Assembly: GCF_009671205.1 (NCBI RefSeq)
Contig: NZ_CP045309.1
Location: forward strand, 3,906,001-3,970,000
Source of the DNA: Micromonospora terminaliae
GTDB lineage: Bacteria; Actinomycetota; Actinomycetes; Mycobacteriales; Micromonosporaceae
Length of the DNA: 64,000 bases
Reading direction: 5' to 3'
Position 1 is the stretch's first letter, and each line of letters begins with the position of its first letter. Of the stretch, positions 1-8,475 are shown piece by piece. The notes below the pieces were generated by a model. The model was not told the DNA's origin and searched no databases. It worked only from the letters and a program-made list of their open reading frames with translations. The position numbers were made by a program, and so were the translations under genes.

Positions 1-1106
1 GGCGCGAGCCGGTCGCCGCGGAGCAGCATGTCCCCGGCGTTGGCGACGTCGCCGATCTGGGCGAAGCCGCGGGCGATGTCGAGCAGGTGGTGCGCGCGCC
101 GCTCGGGCAGCAGCGCGTTGAACGCGGGCACGGCCAGGCGGTGGTGCGTCTCCACGGCCCGGCCGCCGTCGCCCAGCTCGACGGCCGCGGCGGCCCGGTG
201 CAGCTCCAGGTTGGTCGGGCCGAACGAGGTCCAGTAGTGGTTGTGATCGCCGCCGAGCAGGGTGGCCGCCTCGCCGGCCCCGGTCAGCAGGTCGTCCACT
301 GTCGCCGAGTCGCCGATGCGGGCGGCGGCCATCGCGCCCTGGAGCAGCAGCATGCCGTAGACGGAGAGCCGCTCCGGCCGGACGTCGTTCTCGCCGCCGG
401 GCGCCAGCCGGTTGGCGATCCGCACGTTGAGTTCGAGCGCGGGGCGGGGGCGGCCCATCGCGACGAGGGCGTTGCAGACCCGGGTGGTGGCGATGCCGGC
501 GAGCAGGGGGTCGTCGGCCCGCTGGGCGACCGCCATCGAGCGGTCGGCGGCCAGCCAGGACAGCTCGCACTCGCCGAGCTTGCGCAGCACCGAGGAGGCG
601 ATCTGGTAGACCTGCCCGAGCAGGTGGGCGGCCTCGCGGGCCTGGTCGCCGCCGTAGCCGGCGTCGGCGGCCTGGGCGTCGCGCAGCAGCTTGGGCAGAG
701 CGCGGGTGAGCATGCCGTAGCGGCCGTACTGGTAGGTGAGCCAGGCGTGGTTGACCGCCTTGCGCATGTCGGCCAGCGGCGGGGGGCAGGGCGCCGCGTC
801 GAAGTACGCGCTCATCGAGTCGTAGCGCTCCAGCGCGGCCCGGATCTCCTCGACCTCGACCTGGTCGATGCAGTTGAGGGCGTCGGTGCGCCGCTCCGGG
901 TCCTTGCCGAGGAGCAGTTGCACGTCGACCTGCAGGATGTCGGCGATCTCGTAGACGACGGAGAACTTGTCCAGCCGCCGGACGCCGCGCTCCACCTTGT
1001 CCACCCAGCTCTTGGACTTGCCGAGCCGGTCGGCGAAGACCTGTTGGGACATCTTGCGCCGGCTCCGCCAGTAGGCGACCCGCCGGCCTATGGGTAGCTC
1101 GTCCAT
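1..1106 (-). CDS. XRE-family transcriptional regulator with TPR-like C-terminal region (3' end outside window)
   Basis: The reading frame is open from the ATG at 1106 to the left window edge (about 368 residues) with no stop, so the C-terminus is missing. Residues 5-60 form an XRE helix-turn-helix (MSQQVFADRLGKSKSWVDKV). The rest is alpha-helical and alanine/leucine-rich, resembling the TPR-like sensor region of actinobacterial XRE regulators. A GGGAGGG sequence lies about 9 nt upstream of the ATG. It is divergent from the Prim-Pol gene, and the 243-bp gap holds a short inverted repeat. No ligand or target can be assigned. Regulators of this size often control an adjacent small gene, which is inference only. 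Confidence 0.85.
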   Translation of the reverse strand, partial: MDELPIGRRVAYWRSRRKMSQQVFADRLGKSKSWVDKVERGVRRLDKFSVVYEIADILQVDVQLLLGKDPERRTDALNCIDQVEVEEIRAALERYDSMSAYFDAAPCPPPLADMRKAVNHAWLTYQYGRYGMLTRALPKLLRDAQAADAGYGGDQAREAAHLLGQVYQIASSVLRKLGECELSWLAADRSMAVAQRADDPLLAGIATTRVCNALVAMGRPRPALELNVRIANRLAPGGENDVRPERLSVYGMLLLQGAMAAARIGDSATVDDLLTGAGEAATLLGGDHNHYWTSFGPTNLELHRAAAAVELGDGGRAVETHHRLAVPAFNALLPERRAHHLLDIARGFAQIGDVANAGDMLLRGDRLA

Positions 1107-1203
1107 CTGACCATCCCTCCCCCTGCCCGTATCCGGTTGATCCCCCCGGTCGACCAATCGCGACGGTCCTTCGGTTTTCAGGTTTTCCCTGGTCGCACAG
1201 TCT

Positions 1204-1218
1204 GTACGTCGGCCGTAC
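1204..1218. promoter_or_regulatory. Short inverted repeat in the XRE / Prim-Pol divergent gap
   Basis: GTACG (1204-1208) and CGTAC (1214-1218) form a perfect 5-bp inverted repeat with a 5-nt centre, about 100 bp upstream of the XRE start and 130 bp upstream of the Prim-Pol start. It could be an operator for the neighbouring XRE protein. The arms are short and chance occurrence in GC-rich DNA is possible. Confidence 0.3.
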
Positions 1219-1349
1219 GGCCAGTTCTCGTAGTTTTCGTGCAAGTTGCATGAGCCGTTCGTCAGCTCAACGAGTGTGGGTTACGGCAGTGACGGCCTTC
1301 GAGATGTGGCGTGTGGACAGTCCGGGTGGGGCGAGAAGGGGTGGCACAC

Positions 1350-2021
1350 ATGTGGGGGAATGTCGGACCGCGCGTGGCTCACCTGTCGCCGCTGGAACGG
1401 GTCCGGCTGCGCCGGGTCGCCGTCCGGTACGCCGCGCACGGCTGGGAGGTGACCCCCGGCGCCTGCCTGGCCAACAGCCGCTTCGTCTGCGGCCGGGCCG
1501 GCTGTCCCACGGTCGGCTGCCATCCCGCGCTGGAGAACTGGGAGCACGCGGCGAGCGCCGACCCGGCCCGGGTAGCCACCTGGTGGCGCAGCCGCCCGCA
1601 CGGGGTGCTGCTGCCCACCGGGCGCGCCTTCGACGTGCTGGAGGTGGCGGCCCACCTGGGCCGGCGCGTGCTGGACACGGTCGCCACCCATCCGGCCGGC
1701 TTCGGCGTACGCGGGCCGGTGCTGGTCACCCCCACGGGGCGCTGGATGTTCCTGGTCCGCCCCGGCGACCCGCTGCGCCCCGAACTGGAGCACTGTTTCC
1801 ACGTGGTCCGGCACGGGCCCGGCTCCTGGATCCCGGCCCCGCCGACCCGGTTGCCCGAGGGGACGGTCCGCTGGGCGGTCGCCCCCGAACAGGCGCGGTG
1901 GCGGCTGCCCGACTCGTACCTGGTGCAGAACGCGCTCATCGCGGCGTTACGGGCGGCCGGGATCACGCTCACCTCCGACCTGCTCCCGGGCCAGCTGCCC
2001 CTCCCCCGCCGGGGCTGCTGA
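1350..2021 (+). CDS. Stand-alone bifunctional DNA primase/polymerase (Prim-Pol) N-terminal domain protein
   Basis: 223 aa. The ATG at 1350 is preferred because GAGAAGGGG lies just upstream; an in-frame upstream start at 1311 exists. The sequence fits the actinobacterial family annotated as bifunctional DNA primase/polymerase, N-terminal: an early AAHGWEVTPGACL segment, a cysteine cluster (CGRAGCPTVGC), the GVLLPTGRAFDVLEV segment and a late SYLVQNALI helix. No helicase or other replication domain follows, so it is a single-domain protein. In phages and plasmids this fold primes DNA. In chromosomal actinobacterial copies the role is unknown, and catalytic acidic residues are not obvious here. 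It is divergent from an XRE/TPR regulator. Confidence 0.75.
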   Translation: MWGNVGPRVAHLSPLERVRLRRVAVRYAAHGWEVTPGACLANSRFVCGRAGCPTVGCHPALENWEHAASADPARVATWWRSRPHGVLLPTGRAFDVLEVAAHLGRRVLDTVATHPAGFGVRGPVLVTPTGRWMFLVRPGDPLRPELEHCFHVVRHGPGSWIPAPPTRLPEGTVRWAVAPEQARWRLPDSYLVQNALIAALRAAGITLTSDLLPGQLPLPRRGC

Positions 2022-2098
2022 CGGCAGCGACCTCCCCGGCATCGCACTCGTTGTGCCTGTTGGAGAGGCGCAGGAAGCGCCGGGAGCGGGGGTGGAGG

Positions 2099-2257
2099 AT
2101 GTCCGAGGACGACGCGGCCCGCCACGGCGGCACCGAGCCACCGCCGCACCGGCGCCGCCCGTACCGCTGGGCCTTCACCCGCCCGTGGGGCACCCGGCCC
2201 CGGGGGTCGCGTCCCCGCGGCTCCCGCCCCGCCACGACCCACCGCCCGCTCCGCTGA
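2099..2257 (+). CDS. Possible small basic protein, unknown function
   Basis: A 52-aa frame starting at ATG 2099, directly after a GGTGGAGG ribosome-binding-site-like sequence, beginning MSEDDAARHGGTEPPPHR and ending in an Arg/Pro/Gly-rich tail. It lies 77 bp after the Prim-Pol gene on the same strand and converges on apbE. Composition is low in complexity and no family is recognised. The ribosome binding site is the only real support, so it may be noncoding. Confidence 0.35.
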   Translation: MSEDDAARHGGTEPPPHRRRPYRWAFTRPWGTRPRGSRPRGSRPATTHRPLR

Positions 2258-2273
2258 CGCCCCGCGCGCCCGG

Positions 2274-3032
2274 TCAGGAGGCGAGCGGGAGGGCGCGGGA
2301 GTGCAGGAGGCGGGCGTCGTCCGTCACCACGGCGTGCCGCCAGGGCGCGGGCAGGCGGTCCAGCCAGCCGATGCCGGGCTCGCCCATGGCCACGGCGGCG
2401 GTGGCGTAGGCGTCGGCGACGCCGAGGTCGGGGCCGACCACGGTGACCGAGCGCAGGCCGGTGGCCGGGGTGCCCCGGCGGGGATCGACGACGTGGTGGC
2501 CGCGCTCGTAGACGCCGGAGGTCGCGACCGCCAGGTCGGTGCCGGTCAGGACCAGGCACGTGGCGGCCGGGTCCCAGGGGTGCCGGACGCCGATCCGCCA
2601 CGGGTCGCCGGTGGCCGCGTGGCCGCGTACCCGGACATCGCCACCGGCGTTCACGCAGTGGTTCGGGGCGCCGGCCGCGACCAGCCGGTCCGAGGCCACC
2701 TGCGCCGCCCAGCCCTTCACGTAGCCCGACGGGTCCAGCCGGCCCGTGGCGTACGCGTCGAAGTAGCCGTCGGTGCCGGCCCACAGGTCGGCGCAGCGGT
2801 CGAGGACGCTCCGCAGGTCGGCCGACGCCTCGGCCAGCCGCAGCTCGCCCCGGTCCAGGCGGCACACCTCGCTGTCCGTCCGGTAGGTGCTGAAGCGGGC
2901 GTCCACGTCGCGCAGCCAGGCGAACGTCTCCTCGGCCAGCTCGTGCAGGGTGGCGGCGGGCAGGTCGTCGGCCAGGTCCAGGCTGATCGCCGTACCCATG
3001 ATCTGCTCGACCCGGCGCAGGCCCGGCCTCAT
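2274..3032 (-). CDS. apbE: ApbE-family FAD:protein FMN transferase
   Basis: 252 aa. ApbE enzymes transfer FMN from FAD to a threonine of a target FMN-binding domain using a divalent metal. Visible signatures: an N-terminal VEQIMGTAISLDL strand, DPSGYVKGWA (the usual GG-x-AKG region), HCVNAGGDVRVRG, TSGVYERGHHVVDP and DAYATAAVAMG near the C-terminus. Many ApbE proteins are exported lipoproteins. This one has no signal peptide or lipobox, so it looks cytosolic. Its ATG overlaps the TGA of the upstream FMN-binding gene by 4 nt (ATGA), implying translational coupling. It is the last gene of the five-gene redox operon, and its presumed substrate is the protein encoded just before it. Confidence 0.9.
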   Translation of the reverse strand: MRPGLRRVEQIMGTAISLDLADDLPAATLHELAEETFAWLRDVDARFSTYRTDSEVCRLDRGELRLAEASADLRSVLDRCADLWAGTDGYFDAYATGRLDPSGYVKGWAAQVASDRLVAAGAPNHCVNAGGDVRVRGHAATGDPWRIGVRHPWDPAATCLVLTGTDLAVATSGVYERGHHVVDPRRGTPATGLRSVTVVGPDLGVADAYATAAVAMGEPGIGWLDRLPAPWRHAVVTDDARLLHSRALPLAS

Positions 3033-3625
3033 GCCTTGTCGAGGGCAGCCTGGAGCGACTGCTTGTAGGCCGTGCTGGTGTAGGTGGCCCCGGAGACGGT
3101 GTTCAGGTTGGCGCTCTGCTTGGCGACCACCTCGCCCGAGCTGCCGCTGTAGCGGGCCTGCACGTCGTCGCTGCGCAGCCCGGACTGCCCGTCCAGCGGC
3201 ATGCCGAGGCCGGTGGCGTCGACGATCCGGCTCCCGCTCAGCGTGATCCGCACCTGGAGCGAGCCGTACCGGTAGCTGACCACCGGCCCGGTGACCGTCC
3301 GGGTGGTGACCTTCGGCGCGCTCGTGGTGGTCCGCGGCGCGGCGGTCGTGGCCCTGGTGGTGACCCGGGTGGTGGCGCTGGTCCGGGTGCCGGGGGCGCG
3401 GCTCGCGCCGGCCTTGGCGCTCGGCTTCGCCGACGCGCCGGGCCGGGCGGAGGGGGTGACGCCGCCGGGGGCCGGCCCGGGGGCCGCCGAGCCGCCGGGG
3501 ACGACGGGTGCCTCGGCGACCGGCCGGTCCTGCGCGGCCTGGCTCGTGCCCGGGGCGCCCTTGAGCACCACCAGCGCGGTGGTGCCGGCGGCCAGGCCGG
3601 TGATCGCGAGGAGCGCGCGACGCAT
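3029..3625 (-). CDS. FMN-binding domain protein, membrane-anchored or secreted, probable ApbE substrate
   Basis: 198 aa from ATG 3625, chosen because it begins a clean signal or anchor segment (MRRALLAITGLAAGTTALVV). Residues about 30-110 are a Pro/Ala/Thr/Ser-rich linker, and about 115-198 are a compact FMN-binding domain. The C-terminal SGATYTS is the flavinylation motif; the threonine of SGAT is the residue to which ApbE attaches FMN in characterised relatives such as NqrC/RnfG. The layout suggests a tethered flavin carrier outside the membrane. It lies 13 bp after the ferric-reductase-like gene and overlaps apbE by 4 nt. Confidence 0.9.
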   Translation of the reverse strand: MRRALLAITGLAAGTTALVVLKGAPGTSQAAQDRPVAEAPVVPGGSAAPGPAPGGVTPSARPGASAKPSAKAGASRAPGTRTSATTRVTTRATTAAPRTTTSAPKVTTRTVTGPVVSYRYGSLQVRITLSGSRIVDATGLGMPLDGQSGLRSDDVQARYSGSSGEVVAKQSANLNTVSGATYTSTAYKQSLQAALDKA

Positions 3626-3638
3626 GGGCGGGGCCTCT

Positions 3639-5054
3639 CTACAGCTCGAAGGTGGCGAGGTGGATCTGCCGGCGCGGCACACCGGCCCGGCGCAGCGCCC
3701 GGACCGCCTCCTCGACCAGGCCGCCCGGGCCGCACAGGTAGACGTCGCGCCGGGTGAGGTCGGGCACCAGCCGGCGCAGCCCCTCCGGGCTCATCACCTG
3801 GCGGGGACCGGGGTCGTCGCGGGAGCCGACCACGTACCAGACCGAGGTGTGCCGGGCCTGGGCGAGCCAGTCCAGCTCGTTGTGCAGCAGCACGTCGGCC
3901 GGGGTACGGGCCCGGTAGATCAGGGCCGCGCCGGGCGGCAACTCCTCCAGCATGGCGCGCAGCGGGGCGATGCCGCTGCCGCCGGCGATCAGCAGGGCCC
4001 GCTCGCGGGTCCGGTGGGCCGCCGTGAAGGTGCCAGACGGCCCCTGCGCCCAGACCCGGGTGCCCGGGCGGAGATCCCGCAGCTCGGCGGTGTGCCCGCC
4101 GACGACCTTGACGGTGAGCCGCAGCCAGCGGCCGTTGCCCGCCGCCGAGAGCGAGAACGGGTGCGACTGCCACCAGCAGCCGGGGTTGAGGAAGCGCCAG
4201 CGGAAGTACTGGCCGCCGAGCAGGTCGATCTGGTTGAGCCGGTGCCCGGTCAGGTAGATCGAGATGGTGTCCGGGCTCTCCGCGACCACGTCGGCGACGC
4301 GCAGCCGGTGCCGCAGGTTGAAGCGCAGCGGGACGATCAGCCGGCCCCACACCAGCGCGGCCACCACCAGCAGGTACGCGGCGATCCAGCCGGTGCGCAC
4401 CGGGCCGGGCTCGTAGAGCTGGGCGCCGTTGCTGAACTGGTGCCCGTAGCCGAGCAGCAGGGCGAGGTAGCTGGTCAGGTGCAGGTGGTGCCAGAGCTCG
4501 TAGGGCAGCCGCCGGCGGACGCCCCGGACCGCGGTGAGGCCGACCGCCACCATGATCCCGGCGGCCACGAAGGCCGAGACCATGTCCTCGTAGTGGGTCA
4601 GGAGGGCGCCGACCTGGCCGAGGATCGAGTTCTTCTCCATCCGGGCGTAGCCGACCACCAGCAGCGCCAGGTGGGCGAGGACCGCCACCAGCAGAGTGGC
4701 GCCGACGTCCCGGTGCGCCCGCGAGATCCGCTCGCCGCCCAGCCGGCGCTCCAGCGCCCCGAGCCGGCTCATCATGAGCACCTGGACCAGCAGCAGGTAG
4801 CCGGCGACCAGGCCGGTGATCCGGCCGGCCGCGGTGAGCAGGCCGGTGGTGTCGGCCAGCGAGCCGGGCGGGGTGGCCAGCCACCAGGGCAGCACCGCGG
4901 CGACCAGGCCGAGCCAGAAGACAGCGCTCAGCGCCCGCCGCCCGCCCGGCCCCCGGCGCGGCACACCCGGGGGTACGGGGGCAGCCGGACGGCCGCCGTA
5001 CGGGGCGGAAGGCCCGGTACGGCGGCCGGTGGCGTAAGTGTCCTGATATGTCAC
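3639..5054 (-). CDS. Ferric-reductase-like transmembrane flavocytochrome with FAD/NAD(P)H oxidoreductase domain
   Basis: 471 aa from GTG 5054, which overlaps the stop of the DUF1501 gene (GTGA). Residues 1-40 are Pro/Gly-rich and cytosolic. About 42-245 hold six predicted membrane segments with histidines placed as heme ligands of the ferric reductase domain (RAHRDVGATL, LAHLALLV, ELWHHLHLTSY, GYGHQF). From about 255 follows a ferredoxin-NADP reductase module: GGQYFRWRF, HPFSLS (FAD), GGSGIAPLRAML (nucleotide), YLCGPGG and a C-terminal ATFEL. It should pass electrons from cytosolic NAD(P)H through FAD and hemes to the outside. The FMN-binding protein encoded 13 bp downstream is the natural acceptor. 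A much longer open frame extends upstream but is antisense-like noise. Confidence 0.88.
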   Translation of the reverse strand: MTYQDTYATGRRTGPSAPYGGRPAAPVPPGVPRRGPGGRRALSAVFWLGLVAAVLPWWLATPPGSLADTTGLLTAAGRITGLVAGYLLLVQVLMMSRLGALERRLGGERISRAHRDVGATLLVAVLAHLALLVVGYARMEKNSILGQVGALLTHYEDMVSAFVAAGIMVAVGLTAVRGVRRRLPYELWHHLHLTSYLALLLGYGHQFSNGAQLYEPGPVRTGWIAAYLLVVAALVWGRLIVPLRFNLRHRLRVADVVAESPDTISIYLTGHRLNQIDLLGGQYFRWRFLNPGCWWQSHPFSLSAAGNGRWLRLTVKVVGGHTAELRDLRPGTRVWAQGPSGTFTAAHRTRERALLIAGGSGIAPLRAMLEELPPGAALIYRARTPADVLLHNELDWLAQARHTSVWYVVGSRDDPGPRQVMSPEGLRRLVPDLTRRDVYLCGPGGLVEEAVRALRRAGVPRRQIHLATFEL

Positions 5055-6430
5055 GCGTACAGCTTCACGGGAGTGTATTTCTGCCGGGGGAAGACCTTGT
5101 CCACCTGCGCGGTCGTCAGTCCGAACCGGCCCTGCGCTACCGAACCGTAGACGTTGAACATGTTGTTGTACTCGGGTACGTCTCCGCTGTCGAGATCGTT
5201 CAACCCGTTCCAGGTGCCGAGGAGCGAGCCGGCGAGCTTGCGCCCGGACAGGATGGTGACCACCCCGCCGTGCCCGTGGTCGGTGCCGCCCTGGTTCGAG
5301 GCGACCCGCCGGCCGAACTCGCTGGACACCATGATCGTCACGTCGGCGGCCCGGTCGCCGAGGTCGGTGAAGAACGCCGCCATGGCGTTCGCCAGCTCGT
5401 TGAGCCGGCGCCAGAGCTGGCCGCCCTCGCGGGTGCCCTGGTTCTCGTGGGTGTCGTAGCCGCCCATGCCGACCGTCGCCACCCGCACGTTGGCCCCGCC
5501 CTTGATGAGTTGGGCGAGCTGCTGGAAGGCGTACCCGACGCCCTCGTACTTCACCCCGGCGGCGGCCGCGTACGGCTTCGCGGCCAGCTTCTGCGCGGTG
5601 GCCAGCGCGCCCATGCCCTCGATGACCGCCTCCTCCACCGGGTGGTTGATCCCGGTGAAGAGGCCGCGGATGGCCTTCTCGGTCGCGGCGCGGAACCGGT
5701 CGTCGCCGTTGAGCCGCAGCTCCCCCACGCTGTTGAGGGAGATCGCGCCGTTCACGCCGACCAGCGAGCGGGGCAGCGTGCTGCCGATGCCGACGCTGCG
5801 GAACGCCGTGCCCTTGCCGAGGGTGTCGACCAGGCTGTCCAGCCAGCCCCGGCCACCGGTCTCGCCGGGCAGGCCGCCCAGGTTGCAGGCGTCGGCGGCC
5901 TGGAAGTGGCTGCGGGACAGCCGCGGGTCGGAGACGGCCGGCACGAAGCCGAGCTGGCCGGCCGTGAGCCACTTCTCCAGCGGAGCGAACGCGCTGGTCA
6001 GCTTGAAGCCGCGGCCGAGGGCCAGCGAGTCGTTGCCGAGCAGCAGGTCGGGGCGGGTCCGGCTGAGCACCGGGTCGTCGGCCGGGGCGACCAGGCTCAG
6101 CCCGTCCAGCCCGCCGTAGAGGAAGACGTGGATCAGCGTGCCGGTCTTCGTCGCCGCGAACGACGCCGAGGTGGTGACGAACTGGGCGGTGGCCAGGGCG
6201 GTCGCCGTGGCCGCGGCACCGGCCACGAAGGTACGCCGGGTGACGCCCCGGCCGTCCTGCTGGGCCTCCTCCAGCTCCTCCAGCCGGCGGTACCGGTCCG
6301 CCTCGGCGGCGTTCTCCGCCGCGACGATGTCGGCCTCCGCGCGCAGCAGCGCCTCGGCCGGGTTGTCGGCCAGCCGCCGCAGGTCGGGGCATTCGGGGTG
6401 CAGGGGGTACGGGTTCACGGTCATCTCCAT
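5051..6430 (-). CDS. DUF1501 family protein with Tat-type signal
   Basis: 459 aa from ATG 6430, preferred because GGTGAGG sits 6 nt upstream; GTG 6442, overlapping the DUF1800 stop, is the alternative. Residues about 20-60 are a charged helical N-region, then a twin-arginine motif (VTRRTFVAGAAATATALA) near 67, so export through Tat is likely. The mature part has the DUF1501 sulfatase-like features: HVFLYGGLDGLSLVAPADD, SRSHFQAAD, GYDTHENQG, SSEFGRRVASN and GTDHGHGG, with several Asp/His that could bind metal. Function is unknown; the family is almost always next to DUF1800. It lies between DUF1800 and the flavocytochrome with overlaps on both sides. Confidence 0.9.
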   Translation of the reverse strand: MEMTVNPYPLHPECPDLRRLADNPAEALLRAEADIVAAENAAEADRYRRLEELEEAQQDGRGVTRRTFVAGAAATATALATAQFVTTSASFAATKTGTLIHVFLYGGLDGLSLVAPADDPVLSRTRPDLLLGNDSLALGRGFKLTSAFAPLEKWLTAGQLGFVPAVSDPRLSRSHFQAADACNLGGLPGETGGRGWLDSLVDTLGKGTAFRSVGIGSTLPRSLVGVNGAISLNSVGELRLNGDDRFRAATEKAIRGLFTGINHPVEEAVIEGMGALATAQKLAAKPYAAAAGVKYEGVGYAFQQLAQLIKGGANVRVATVGMGGYDTHENQGTREGGQLWRRLNELANAMAAFFTDLGDRAADVTIMVSSEFGRRVASNQGGTDHGHGGVVTILSGRKLAGSLLGTWNGLNDLDSGDVPEYNNMFNVYGSVAQGRFGLTTAQVDKVFPRQKYTPVKLYA

Positions 6431-6438
6431 CGAATGCC

Positions 6439-8475
6439 TCACCGGAGGTGGTGCTGGGGGGACGCGAGGATCGTCCGCGCGACCGCGGCGATGGCCCCGT
6501 TGAAGGTGGCGTCGACCTTGGCGCCGGCCGACACCCCGGCGACGCCGAGCACGAGGGCCTTCTCCTTGGCGCTCAGCTTCTGGTGCACGAGCCGCTGGGC
6601 CAGCGCGTCCACGTACGCCCCGGCGGTCGCCGGCGGCTTCGCCACCAGCTTCTCCGGACGGAGGTAGGTGAACTGCTTGCGGTAACCGGCCACCAGGTCG
6701 CCGGCCTCGTTCCAGCCGTCGACCATGGTGCCGGCCGAGGTCCAGGCCACGTAGACGTCGGCGTAGCCGTCCGGGGTGGGCTTGCCCATCGGGTACTGGC
6801 CCAGCTCACGCAGCTTGTCCTGGATCTGCCGCAGCCCCTGGGCGAACGGGGTGCGCCGCTTGTCGCCCTCGAATCCCGCGGACGCCTCCGGGCCCACGCC
6901 GAGGGAGCGGTAGGTGGCGACCAGGTACTCCATGGGGCGGCGGACCTTCTGGCCGACCGAGGCCCAGAACTCCGAGGAGCTGAACAGCGTGGCCAGCACC
7001 GGCCGGATCTGGCCCTTGTTCGTCGTGTACGACTTGGCCAGCCGGTCCACGAGCGACTTCGGCGGGGTGTCGGAGACGAACCGGGTGGCGAGGCTGCTCG
7101 CCACGTACCGCGCGGTCGACGGGTGCAGCGCGATGTAGGTGATGTACTGGTCGATCACCTTGTCGGCGGCCTTCGGGTCGGCCGAGTTGTTGGCGTGGCT
7201 GAACCCGAGGATCTTCACCTTGCCGACGTAGTGCCGCTCCGGGAAGAACCGGTACTTCCCGTCGGCCACACCCCGCCCGGTCTGCAGCATGGCGGCCTGG
7301 CGGACGTCCTTCTCGGTGTAGCCGCCGTCCACCCCGACCGAGTAGAGCTCCAGGTTCTCCCGGGCCAGGTTCTCGTTGACCGCGTCCTTGCGGGAGTCGG
7401 TCTGGTTCAGGTAGATGAGCAGGGCCGGGTGCTTGTTGGCGGCCACCAGCATGTCCGGGTAGCTGCCCAGCGCGTGCTTGCGGATGACGTCCTGGTCGAA
7501 CGAGTTCCGGTAGATCTCGCCGCCGTCGAAGTCGGCCGCCACGTGCAGGAAGTCGTTCCAGAAGTCGACCATCACCTCGAAGAGCTGGCGGTCCGACCAG
7601 ATCTGCCGGGCGATGGTGGCGTCCACGGTCTCCCGCTCCGGCTGGGCGCCCCGCTCGTTGAGCTGGTCCCGCTGGTCGCGCAGCTGGGTGGGGCTCAGCT
7701 TGAGGGTGGGCAGCTCGGCCAGCTTCAGCTCGGCCTTCGTCGGGGCGATCTTCTCCGGCTGGAGCTGCTGGCGCAGCCAGTCGTCGATGCCGAGCCGCTT
7801 GATGTCGGCGAGCACCTTCGGCGTCGGCCCGAAGGTGGTCCGGCTGGCGAGGTGGCGGATCGGGTCCTTGGCGAGCACCGTCTTGACGGTCACCTGGGTG
7901 GCCGCCGCGGCCGCCGCCGGGCCGGCGAAGAGCCGGCCACCGGCCGGGGCGTTGCGCTTGAGCGCCAGACCCGCACGGGAGCCCATGTAGCTCTCGTTCT
8001 GCTCGGTGTAGGTGCGCACCGTGCTGGGCTGCTGGCCGCTCGGGCGGGCCGCGGTGCCGTCGGTGACGACCGTGCCGGTCGCGTCGCCGGCCGCGGGGTC
8101 GTCGGAGAAGAGGCCCCGGATCTGCGGGGACAGGCCCAGGGCGGCACCACCGGCGACCACCGCGGCGCCGCCGAGCGCCACGAGGGCCCGGCGCCGGCCG
8201 CGGCGCGGCTCGCCGTCGTGGTCGTCGTCGTCCAGGTTGGGCAGTCCGGGGCCGGGCGGCGGGGCGTACCCGCCGGACGGCTGGGGGTAGCCGCCGGCGA
8301 AGCCGTCGGGCCCGACCCACTGCGGGCCGGAGGCCGGAGGCGCCGGGGCGGCGTAGCCGCCGGGACCGGTGTACGGCATGGCGTTGTCGCGGTACCCGTC
8401 CGGATGGGGGTGCTGGAATCCGTCCCAGCCGCGGTCGTCCCGGGGTCGACGCGGTGGCACGTTCAGGTCGGCCAT
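6439..8475 (-). CDS. DUF1800 family protein, membrane-anchored
   Basis: 678 aa. Residues 1-95 are a Gly/Pro/Tyr-rich cytosolic tail ending in an acidic then Arg-rich stretch. A single membrane segment (ALVALGGAAVVAGGAALGL, about 97-118) follows, and the rest is the DUF1800 domain from about 200 (RHLASRTTFGPT, SDRQLFEVMVDFWNDFLH, ENLARENLELYSVGVDGGYTEKDV, FSHANNSADPKAAD, MEYLVATYRSLG). This is the first gene of the five-gene operon; its stop overlaps the alternative DUF1501 start (GTGA). DUF1800/DUF1501 pairs are widespread and uncharacterised. Here the anchor implies the domain is outside the membrane, next to the flavin electron carrier. Confidence 0.9.
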   Translation of the reverse strand: MADLNVPPRRPRDDRGWDGFQHPHPDGYRDNAMPYTGPGGYAAPAPPASGPQWVGPDGFAGGYPQPSGGYAPPPGPGLPNLDDDDHDGEPRRGRRRALVALGGAAVVAGGAALGLSPQIRGLFSDDPAAGDATGTVVTDGTAARPSGQQPSTVRTYTEQNESYMGSRAGLALKRNAPAGGRLFAGPAAAAAATQVTVKTVLAKDPIRHLASRTTFGPTPKVLADIKRLGIDDWLRQQLQPEKIAPTKAELKLAELPTLKLSPTQLRDQRDQLNERGAQPERETVDATIARQIWSDRQLFEVMVDFWNDFLHVAADFDGGEIYRNSFDQDVIRKHALGSYPDMLVAANKHPALLIYLNQTDSRKDAVNENLARENLELYSVGVDGGYTEKDVRQAAMLQTGRGVADGKYRFFPERHYVGKVKILGFSHANNSADPKAADKVIDQYITYIALHPSTARYVASSLATRFVSDTPPKSLVDRLAKSYTTNKGQIRPVLATLFSSSEFWASVGQKVRRPMEYLVATYRSLGVGPEASAGFEGDKRRTPFAQGLRQIQDKLRELGQYPMGKPTPDGYADVYVAWTSAGTMVDGWNEAGDLVAGYRKQFTYLRPEKLVAKPPATAGAYVDALAQRLVHQKLSAKEKALVLGVAGVSAGAKVDATFNGAIAAVARTILASPQHHLR

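Noticed and set aside
5055..6392. N-terminal extension of the flavocytochrome frame
   Set aside because: It overlaps the intact DUF1501 gene in another frame and has Arg/Gly-rich composition; the GTG at 5054 with GTGA coupling is the credible start.
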